11,235 nt of DNA from CAYLZW01 sp964388085. GTDB taxonomy: Bacteria; Myxococcota; UBA727; CAYLZW01. Location of the stretch: contig CAYLZW010000198.1 of NCBI GenBank assembly GCA_964388085.1, forward strand, positions 1 through 11,235. Direction: 5' to 3'. The notes under the pieces are model-generated. The model ran no database searches, was not told the origin of the DNA, and saw only the letters and a list, made by a program, of their open reading frames with translations. Below are positions 1 through 5,039 of this stretch, piece by piece; the stretch's first letter is position 1, and every line of letters starts with the position of its first letter. A program made the position numbers and the translations under genes.

Positions 1-137
1 CGGGTCCGAGGAAGCCGCCACCTCAAGTTTCAACATGGAACGGGACAGGGCCTCTAGCGGACCTCCCGAGGACTCATCCTAACGTAGCTCGAGGGGACGG
101 GTCCTCGGCGATCCGTAACGCCAGCAAACCGCTGTCC
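1..137. other. Left-edge non-coding stretch with an 8-bp inverted repeat
   Basis: I see no convincing gene in the 137 bases beyond the stop codon of the DUF5131 gene. The stretch holds an exact 8-bp inverted repeat, CCGAGGAC at 66-73 and GTCCTCGG at 101-108, with a 27-base loop, and a further CCGAGGA at 7-13. There is no following T-run, so it is not a standard intrinsic terminator. I also looked on the minus strand for the missing end of the DUF5615 toxin and did not find it. Confidence 0.3.
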
Positions 138-881
138 TCACGCCACCACCCGTAGCCTCGTCTCTGGCTGCACGGCCATCGGCATATCGTCCCACGTGCG
201 CCCGTCGAGCTCACGGCCCGCAAGCTTCTTCCGCACGCCGCCCCATTGCTTGAAGAAGAACGCGACGCCCGCGCGCGTGCACTGCTCGCGAATGCCCCTC
301 ACCCACGCGGGGTCAATCGGCCTCGCGCCCGGACCGCTCTCGCCGCCGACGATCACCCAATGCACACCCTCGAGCGGTATCTTGTCGAGCGGTCCCAGAA
401 GCGGCTCCAGCGACAGGAAGCGCACCGCGGCGGGGACGGTGACCAAGTCGTGAATCCGCTGTAGCTGCCGCTCGTCCTCAACGGACACGCCGAGCCATAC
501 GTTCTCGGGCAGGTCGAGCGACGTCCCGAGCTGTCGCAGCCGAGCAGAGCGCTTCGTGAGGAGTTGGAAGCGATGCTGCGGGCACGCGCGCATCACGCTG
601 ACGACGTCCTCAATGAACTCGCTGGGCACCGCCTCGTGAAAGAGGTCGCTCATCGAGTTCACGAAGACACGGCGGCCCTTCTTCCATTTGAGCGGAAGCT
701 CGAGCGCCTCGGGCACAAGGCGCAGGTCGAAGCCCTGCTCGTACGGGTGACCGGGAATGCCGCGCCAGCGCTCGGCGAAGGTCTCGGCGTAACAGTGCTT
801 GCAGCCAGCGGAGACCTTGGTGCAGCCGCGCACCGGGTTCCACGTCGCGTCGGTCCACTCGATGGTGCTGTGGTCGGCCAT
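138..881 (-). CDS. DUF5131 / phage Gp37-Gp68 family protein, radical-SAM-like
   Basis: The 247-residue product matches the DUF5131 (Gp37Gp68) family, common in phages and mobile elements and proposed to be radical-SAM related. The N-terminus has the family opening IEWTDATWNPVRGC (residues 7-20), then the cysteine cluster C20-x6-C27-x2-C30-Y. Further family marks are FVNSMSDLFHE (73-83), FQLLTKR (105-111), VWLGVSVE (128-135), FLSLEPLLGP (155-164), VIVGGESGPGARP (176-188) and FFFKQWGG (208-215). The length is normal and the gene looks intact. The CX6CX2C spacing differs from the classical CX3CX2C, so cluster binding and chemistry are inferred. The ATG at 881 gives the family N-terminus but has no clear Shine-Dalgarno. 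It lies 80 bp downstream of the AbiEii-like toxin on the same strand. The TcmP protein often encoded beside this family is not visible in the window. The biochemical role is unknown. Confidence 0.9.
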   Translation of the reverse strand: MADHSTIEWTDATWNPVRGCTKVSAGCKHCYAETFAERWRGIPGHPYEQGFDLRLVPEALELPLKWKKGRRVFVNSMSDLFHEAVPSEFIEDVVSVMRACPQHRFQLLTKRSARLRQLGTSLDLPENVWLGVSVEDERQLQRIHDLVTVPAAVRFLSLEPLLGPLDKIPLEGVHWVIVGGESGPGARPIDPAWVRGIREQCTRAGVAFFFKQWGGVRKKLAGRELDGRTWDDMPMAVQPETRLRVVA

Positions 882-961
882 GGTGCTTGAGCGTAACGAG
901 ATGCACAGCAGGACGCGAGACGCAGGTCCTCGACCAGCACCACCGCCATGGTCCCAGCCGC

Positions 962-1810
962 CTACTCGTTGGCCCCGGGCGGGAAGAGCAGACGATGAAG
1001 CGTTCCGATGGCGGCCACTGCATCGGCCCGCGCCGTCGCTTCCTCCTCTTCGGGATGATCGAGCGTGAGCTGGCTGGCGTACGCCTCCGGCCCGTGGTCG
1101 CTCGGCTTCTCGAAGTTCGCCGCGAGGTCATCGAGGGCGGTCTTCGTCGAGCCAACAAGCTCCGGTCCGAATGTCGCGCGAATCGCTTCGGCGGCCTCGT
1201 CGACTCCGCCAGCGTCGTTGTGCAGCGTCACGAAAGCGACGTCGTACCAGTCCTTGGGCTTCCGTCGAGAGTGCGCGGCGCAGGCCTTCGCGAGGAGAAA
1301 ACCGGCAAGCCCGGTTACGTTGATCTCCACCTCGCGGCGGTCTCCGTTGACCTTTGCGCTGAGAGAACGGACCTCGACGTCGCGCGCAGCGAAGCCGGTG
1401 CCCCGCAGGTTCACGGCGCCGAGCTCGCGGCAGCCCTCGAAGCTCACAATCGACAGCGCCGGCTCGTCGTCCAGGTCCGCGAGCAGCTCGAACTTGACCA
1501 CGGACCGGGGAGAGCCGATCTCCGTCGCCCATCTCCAGGTGCCCTTGTTCGTCGGCTGGAACTCCGCGTTGCGAAGGGCCTGCTCGAGGCGGCTCATGTT
1601 CACCGCGCCGCTCGCGATCTCGAGATCCACTTGCACGTCGACGTCGGTGGTGCCTGCGTGATGAAAGGCGCTGCCGCTGCAGAGCAGCTCAGGCACCAGA
1701 CCACCGAGCAAGACGAAGCCCGGCCGCTCTCCATAGTGATGCGCCACGCGGACCAACGCGGTTTCCGCCGCTCGTCGTGCGGCGCGGCTCCTCTCCGGCT
1801 CATCGTCCAT
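962..1810 (-). CDS. abiEii: AbiEii-like nucleotidyltransferase toxin of a type IV TA module
   Basis: This is a 282-residue nucleotidyltransferase-fold protein of the AbiEii/MenT type, whose members block growth by nucleotide transfer, onto tRNA in characterised cases. Visible marks are GG at 36-37 in FVLLGGLVPELL, the metal-binding TDVDV at 55-59 (D56, D58), a likely third acidic site in VKFELLADLDD (105-115), and the C-terminal signature KACAAHSRRKPKDWYDVAF (175-193). I chose the ATG at 1810, not an upstream in-frame start at 1912, because it overlaps the antitoxin stop by 11 nt and has GAGG 6 nt upstream (1817-1820). Residues added by the longer form are the antitoxin gene read out of frame. 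The overlap implies translational coupling with antitoxin first, the normal AbiE order. All the active-site features I can judge are present, so it is probably functional. The target is not predictable from sequence. Confidence 0.87.
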   Translation of the reverse strand: MDDEPERSRAARRAAETALVRVAHHYGERPGFVLLGGLVPELLCSGSAFHHAGTTDVDVQVDLEIASGAVNMSRLEQALRNAEFQPTNKGTWRWATEIGSPRSVVKFELLADLDDEPALSIVSFEGCRELGAVNLRGTGFAARDVEVRSLSAKVNGDRREVEINVTGLAGFLLAKACAAHSRRKPKDWYDVAFVTLHNDAGGVDEAAEAIRATFGPELVGSTKTALDDLAANFEKPSDHGPEAYASQLTLDHPEEEEATARADAVAAIGTLHRLLFPPGANE

Positions 1811-2819
1811 GCATGACCTCGCGTAGGTGCTCGGCTGCTTCTTCGCCTCGTACGCCGCTCGTGCGCACGTCCGCGTAGACACGCGGCCATGGGGCGATGG
1901 AGACCCCGTCATGCGGCGCGGCGAGGAGCCTTGTGGTGGTCGTCGGAAACGGTCGCAGCGTCAAGCGGCCCCCCTGAAGCGGCGTCATGCCATTTCGCCG
2001 AGCGAGTGCTTCCAGGTCCGCGATGGTTCTCGCATCGACGTAGACCTCGGCGCTGCCGACCGAGGTCACGAGCGGCGCGAGAACGTCTGCGGCCACTGCA
2101 CCGGTCGCGGCCCAGGTCGTTCCGTCGGCGTTCCAACGGCGACCGAGCTTCCTCACACCGTCGACGGCATCACGCCAGCTCGCCCCGACGACCAGGGACG
2201 CTCTGGGGCGCAGCGACGCGGCTTCCATTGCGTACGCGTGCAGGAGTTCATCCCTGTCGACGACGGTCCGCTTCGAGCTTGGTCCACGGGCCTTGCTGGA
2301 AGTGAGGAGGCCGAGCCCCGCGAGCACACGAAGCGCCGAGACGACGCTCCCCGTCGACAAGCCGGTAGCCTCATGCGTCGCCGCGACGGTCGCGTCTACG
2401 TCGCAGAGCAAGGCCTCAGCGACCGCGGCGACGGCAGGGGTCCACCCGGAGGGCTCGGAGCGCCGCTCGGGGGGCTGCCCGCTCCGTGAGACGATGAGGT
2501 CGCCGACTGCGATCTCCGCGGCCCCCATCTCATCCGCCCATGAAATCCTCTGCTCCGCCAACACGGCTCGCGCCCCCTCCGACATGCGCCGTGCAACGAC
2601 GATGTCCGGGCGCGTTGGCGCCCCCACGAGCTTGCGAGCCTCGTGGAGCCATCCATGTCCCATCCAGGCTGCGCTGACCCTGCGCTTGCCGATCGAGAGG
2701 CGGGTGAGCTCTCCGCGCCTGCCGAGCAGCGTGATGTCGGCGGCCGGAGGCAGCACGGCCCGCACGGCGGCAAGAATCCGGCGATCGTCAGGTCTGGCCA
2801 AGTATACCTCAGTCTTCAA
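1800..2819 (-). CDS. abiEi: AbiEi-like antitoxin and autorepressor of a type IV TA module
   Basis: The 339-residue product resembles long AbiEi-type antitoxins. The N-terminal part carries RPDIVVARRMSEGARAVL (70-87) followed by ISWADEMGAAEIAV (92-105). A winged-helix-like segment spans about 126-190 (ATGLSTGSVVSALRVLAGLG at 151-170). The C-terminal antitoxin domain ends in WPRVYADVRTSGVRGEEAAE (311-330). Characterised AbiEi proteins neutralise AbiEii and repress their own promoter. The start is uncertain: no ATG fits. Two in-frame TTG codons, at 2819 and 2801, each follow a GAGGTATRC sequence giving GAGG 5 or so nt upstream. I use 2819. Both ribosome sites are themselves operator half-sites, so repressor binding and translation initiation use the same DNA. 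The gene overlaps abiEii by 11 nt. Confidence 0.83.
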   Translation of the reverse strand: MKTEVYLARPDDRRILAAVRAVLPPAADITLLGRRGELTRLSIGKRRVSAAWMGHGWLHEARKLVGAPTRPDIVVARRMSEGARAVLAEQRISWADEMGAAEIAVGDLIVSRSGQPPERRSEPSGWTPAVAAVAEALLCDVDATVAATHEATGLSTGSVVSALRVLAGLGLLTSSKARGPSSKRTVVDRDELLHAYAMEAASLRPRASLVVGASWRDAVDGVRKLGRRWNADGTTWAATGAVAADVLAPLVTSVGSAEVYVDARTIADLEALARRNGMTPLQGGRLTLRPFPTTTTRLLAAPHDGVSIAPWPRVYADVRTSGVRGEEAAEHLREVMHGR

Positions 2820-2865
2820 GCATACCTCAGCTCCGAGCTGAGGTATAGATTTCGACTGAGGTTTA
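2803..2865 (-). promoter_or_regulatory. Symmetric four-half-site operator and promoter of the AbiE cassette
   Basis: Four copies of one half-site are arranged around base 2834. The inner pair forms a perfect 12-bp inverted repeat, ATACCTCAGCTC at 2822-2833 and its complement at 2835-2846, with a single central base. The outer pair, ATACCTCAGT at 2804-2813 and ACTGAGGTTT at 2855-2864, is symmetric about the same base with one mismatch. Inner and outer sites are exactly 18 bp apart on each side, while the 8-base spacers are not complementary, which favours protein binding sites over one long RNA hairpin. A possible -10 on the minus strand, TATACC, lies at 2842-2847; I see no good -35. AbiEi proteins are known to bind inverted repeats in their promoter. 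Confidence 0.75.
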
Positions 2866-2918
2866 GGCAGGCGCCTGAGTACCTAGCGAGGCATCCGACC
2901 CCGCTGCTTCCTGCCCTC

Positions 2919-3056
2919 TCACACCCCCGCAGCGACGGCGACGAGGACTTCACCGGCGACGCCGGCCCAACCCATGTTGCCGACGGTCACGACTTCGTGT
3001 CCGGCGAGGAAGTGCCGGAGGTCTTGCGGCAGGTTCTCGTCGAGCAAGAGCTTCAT
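2919..3056 (-). pseudogene. DUF5615 (Mut7-C/PIN-like) toxin, 3'-truncated
   Basis: The reading frame begins MKLLLDENLPQDLRHFLAGH and continues EVVTVGNMGWAGV, a clear match to the start of DUF5615 PIN-like toxins, which pair with DUF433 antitoxins. It stops at TGA (2919-2921) after 45 residues, whereas family members are usually a little over 100 residues. The other two frames downstream show no continuation of the family, so this is loss of the 3' part and not a simple frameshift. The early acidic DEN triad (7-9) remains, but the later conserved acidic residues are gone, so no active nuclease is expected. The ATG overlaps the antitoxin stop as ATGA. The break lies within about 50 bp of the AbiE operator, suggesting that arrival of the AbiE cassette, or a deletion with it, removed the rest. 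Confidence 0.8.
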
Positions 3057-3277
3057 GCGCGGGCGACGAGCGCGGCTGCTTCGCTGCTGTGACGAGCGTC
3101 TTCCAGGACCGCGACGACCTGCTCACGGCGAACCGTGGGGAACTGCGCCAGGAAATAGTCGATCGTGTAGCCGGCCTCGAGATGATCGAAGAGCGCCTTC
3201 ACCGGAACGCGTGTGCCAGCAAAGCACGGCGTGCCACCGAGGACTTTCTCATCGGACCGAACGTGATCGCTGCTCAT
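3053..3277 (-). CDS. DUF433 antitoxin
   Basis: The 74-residue protein is a typical DUF433 antitoxin: VLGGTPCFAGTRVPVKALFD (12-31), HLEAGYTIDYFLAQFPTVRR (32-51) and EQVVAVLEDA (52-61). DUF433 proteins are small DNA-binding antitoxins that neutralise DUF5615 PIN-like toxins. Length and motifs are normal, so it appears intact. Its cognate toxin, joined by a 4-nt ATGA overlap, is truncated, leaving an antitoxin with little to neutralise in cis. The ATG at 3277 has no Shine-Dalgarno; instead TAGAAT lies 6 nt upstream, consistent with a leaderless transcript. It is divergent from the FHA gene. Confidence 0.9.
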   Translation of the reverse strand: MSSDHVRSDEKVLGGTPCFAGTRVPVKALFDHLEAGYTIDYFLAQFPTVRREQVVAVLEDARHSSEAAALVARA

Positions 3278-3283
3278 CCGGAG

Positions 3284-3289
3284 ATTCTA
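3284..3289 (-). promoter_or_regulatory. Likely -10 box of the DUF433 gene (leaderless)
   Basis: On the minus strand TAGAAT ends 6 nt before the ATG at 3277, which would put the transcription start at or next to the A of the start codon. No ribosome site fits in that space. I see no good -35 hexamer. The same box and the same spacing occur before the orphan antitoxin at 4737. Confidence 0.5.
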
Positions 3290-3477
3290 GCCTCCTGCCC
3301 GGTGACGCTCCAGCGCGCGGCGGCACCACGACACGGCGGCGTCTTCCAGGACCTACGCGACACCACCCGTCGCATTCCCATCCCATGACCCAGCGCGTCG
3401 TCAGATCCGCCACCCACCCTCCCCTCCACGCGCAACAATCAGCCTCCCCCAACGGACAGCGATCAGGAGGCCCTCAC

Positions 3478-4470
3478 ATGCGCGACGCCCACACCCCAGT
3501 CGCCAACCGCGGCAGCACCGATCGCACGCGGCTCATCCCCGCCCGCCGTCCGCCAACCCAGCGGAACAACGACAGAAACTGGGTCCAGACCCTGGAGGAC
3601 CTCCGGCAGCAGAGAGCCAAGCATCCCGAGCAAGCCGCCCTCGCCGTCATCGTCCAGCAGGCAGGCGAGCCCCGGCTTCGCACGAGGCTGCGCTTCGGCA
3701 GCCGCAACCACCCCATCGCCCTCAGCCTCGGGCGGCACACGTGCTGCGACCTGCCCGGCCTCCGGGACGCCAGCCTGCGGCATGCGCTCGTCCTCGCGTG
3801 GCCGAGCGCGGAGCACCCCGTGGAGGTCATCGACCTTCGCAGCAACACGGGGCTCGTCGTCTCCAGCGGCAAGAGCGTCGAGCGCCTTAGGGGGAGCGGT
3901 CCGATGCGTTTCACCGCCGGCAGCGACGAGGTCACCGTGCTGTACGCGGCGCCGAACGCTCCGCTCGAGATTGACCTGCCGCATGAGCTCGAGGGCTGGA
4001 TCGACATCGAGGAGCGGCGGATGCTTGGGGAGCTGTCCGACCGGCTCCCGAGCCCGCCGAAGACGAACCCTTCCTACGTCGTGCGGGACGGCGTCACGCT
4101 CGTGCGCGCCTGTGACGGGCGCGTGCTCGACGAGGGGCGGCACGAGGTCATCCGCGCGAGCGCGAGGCAGCTGCGCGAGGGGCTGCTGCTCGGGCGCTAT
4201 GAGCGCTGTGACAAGCACCTGATGTTCAGCTTCGATTCGGGGGTGTCGCGCGTGCATGCCTTCGTCGTCGAGCGCGAGGGGTCGCTGCACGTCGTGGACG
4301 TGGGGTCCAGCAACGGCACGTTCATTATCGACGCGCGCGACGGCCGGCCGCTGCGGGCGCTGGACGCGCCGTATCGCGCGCATTGCCTTGGGCCTCGGGA
4401 GCAGATTCGCATCGCTTCCAAGCGGGTGGCGATTGAGCTGCGGGCGGATGGGGGATGGTGGGTGAACTGA
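3478..4470 (+). CDS. Two-FHA-domain protein
   Basis: The 330-residue protein ends in a canonical forkhead-associated domain, which binds phosphothreonine peptides: LLLGRYERCDKHL (236-248) with the GR pair, SGVSRVHAFV (254-263) with S257/R258/H260, and VGSSNGTFI (275-283). A second, degenerate FHA unit precedes it: SLGRHTCCDLPGL (83-95), SLRHALV (99-105) and IDLRSNTGLVV (118-128), where SNT replaces SNGT. The first 50 residues are basic and low in hydrophobicity, probably disordered. There is no signal peptide or membrane segment. The start at 3478 is fixed by AGGAGG at 3465-3470, 7 nt upstream; the frame stays open back to about 2974 but that stretch has no family features and overlaps DUF433. 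No Ser/Thr kinase or phosphatase is encoded nearby, so the phosphopartner is unknown. It converges on the gene at 4495 with 24 bp between them. Confidence 0.88.
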   Translation: MRDAHTPVANRGSTDRTRLIPARRPPTQRNNDRNWVQTLEDLRQQRAKHPEQAALAVIVQQAGEPRLRTRLRFGSRNHPIALSLGRHTCCDLPGLRDASLRHALVLAWPSAEHPVEVIDLRSNTGLVVSSGKSVERLRGSGPMRFTAGSDEVTVLYAAPNAPLEIDLPHELEGWIDIEERRMLGELSDRLPSPPKTNPSYVVRDGVTLVRACDGRVLDEGRHEVIRASARQLREGLLLGRYERCDKHLMFSFDSGVSRVHAFVVEREGSLHVVDVGSSNGTFIIDARDGRPLRALDAPYRAHCLGPREQIRIASKRVAIELRADGGWWVN

Positions 4471-4494
4471 GGTGACGTGGAATGCGCGCCGCCG

Positions 4495-4737
4495 TTAGGG
4501 GCTGCGCTCAGCCATCCGCCTCATCACCTCCGCCTTCACATCGGCCGACGGGATGAGCGTCGCTTCGCCCCGATCGATGCGGGCCAGCCGTCGCTGGATG
4601 GTCGCCAACATCTCGTCGCTGGTGTCGTCGTTAGCATCGCCCAGCGTGGCGGCGAGGCGCTCCACCAGCTCCGGCCGCTCGTCGTCAGGCAGGGTCAGCG
4701 CCTTCTCGTACAGCTCGGTGGCGGTCGTGCTCGTCAT
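4495..4737 (-). CDS. Orphan addiction-module antitoxin (Unstab_antitox family)
   Basis: This 80-residue protein matches the 'putative addiction module component' family of unstable antitoxins: ELYEKALTLPDDERPELVER (8-27), then a helical C-terminal part RLARIDRGEATLIPSADVKA (50-69) that in relatives contacts a RelE/ParE toxin. Such toxins normally follow immediately on the same strand. Here the downstream DNA is the coding region of the convergent FHA gene, and I find no RelE-like frame there, so it is an orphan. The ATG at 4737 has TAGAAT 6 nt upstream and no Shine-Dalgarno, again suggesting leaderless transcription. Possible roles are neutralising a toxin encoded elsewhere or being a relic. 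Confidence 0.88.
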   Translation of the reverse strand: MTSTTATELYEKALTLPDDERPELVERLAATLGDANDDTSDEMLATIQRRLARIDRGEATLIPSADVKAEVMRRMAERSP

Positions 4738-4743
4738 CTGATG

Positions 4744-4749
4744 ATTCTA
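4744..4749 (-). promoter_or_regulatory. Likely -10 box of the orphan antitoxin (leaderless)
   Basis: On the minus strand TAGAAT ends 6 nt before the ATG at 4737. There is no room for a ribosome site between a start point about 6-7 nt downstream of this box and the ATG. No clear -35 is present. It matches the DUF433 gene in both box sequence and spacing. Confidence 0.5.
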
Positions 4750-4804
4750 CCAGCCGCAGGGAGCGGGAGGCACCCGTGGGGCTACGGCCAGGAACCGCGC
4801 GGTG

Positions 4805-4905
4805 CGCCCTCGGGCACGGGTTGAGCGGCTCGCCGGACGAAGCGCGATAGCGCCAGCGCACGAGGCCCTGAAGCGATGCGCCGCGACAGCGCTCTCCCGA
4901 GGGCG
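4805..4905. repeat. 10-bp perfect inverted repeat flanking an intergenic segment
   Basis: CGCCCTCGGG at 4805-4814 and its exact complement CCCGAGGGCG at 4896-4905 sit 81 bp apart in the divergent intergenic region between the orphan antitoxin and the nucleotidyltransferase remnant. The right arm ends 5 bp before a likely -10 box (4911-4916). It could be a pair of regulator sites or the ends of a small excised or inserted segment. In such GC-rich DNA chance is also possible. Confidence 0.35.
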
Positions 4906-4910
4906 GATGC

Positions 4911-4916
4911 TACGCT
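4911..4916 (+). promoter_or_regulatory. Likely -10 box of the nucleotidyltransferase remnant (leaderless)
   Basis: TACGCT ends exactly 6 nt before the ATG at 4923, and no Shine-Dalgarno precedes that ATG. The TANNNT-N6-ATG layout is the same as at 3277 and 4737. No convincing -35 is seen. Confidence 0.4.
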
Positions 4917-4922
4917 CGCAGC

Positions 4923-5039
4923 ATGAAGCCAAGCGCCCTGCCCGAGCCGAGCGCCATCGATGACATGATAGCGCGCGTGCGTGCGGCGCTCGACGGTCGT
5001 GTCGACGTGGGCTTGGCGATCCTGTTTGGCTCCTTATGA
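4923..5039 (+). pseudogene. Minimal nucleotidyltransferase (MNT) gene, 3'-truncated
   Basis: The 38-codon frame reads MKPSALPEPSAIDDMIARVR and ends LAILFGSL before TGA at 5037-5039. The ending VDVGLAILFGS is the first strand and P-loop-like GS motif of minimal nucleotidyltransferases, which normally continue with an A/RARG segment and the catalytic DxD. Reading through the TGA gives RARGER, then the similarity stops and no DxD follows, so either the gene carries a small lesion after GS plus a junction a few codons on, or it is cut directly at GS. MNT proteins often act as antitoxins to HEPN toxins; no HEPN partner is visible. Without the catalytic aspartates this remnant should be inactive. 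Its end overlaps the reading frame of the VCBS protein. Confidence 0.65.

Noticed and set aside
66..108. Hairpin as an intrinsic terminator
   Set aside because: The loop is 27 bases and no T-run follows on either strand.
887..1816. 309-residue plus-strand frame
   Set aside because: It is antisense to the AbiEii-like gene, with no recognisable domain or ribosome site; high GC keeps such frames open.
3096..3353. 15-bp direct repeat GCGTCTTCCAGGACC at 3096-3110 and 3339-3353, as a possible duplicated DUF433 gene
   Set aside because: The second copy is preceded by a stop in the matching frame and has no further DUF433 similarity, so it is too short to support a duplication.
2974..3477. Long upstream extension of the FHA reading frame
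   Set aside because: It overlaps the DUF433 gene on the other strand, shows no family features, and AGGAGG at 3465-3470 fixes the start at 3478.
3463..4383. 306-residue minus-strand frame opposite the FHA gene
   Set aside because: The opposite strand carries clear FHA motifs; this frame has low-complexity composition and no family match.
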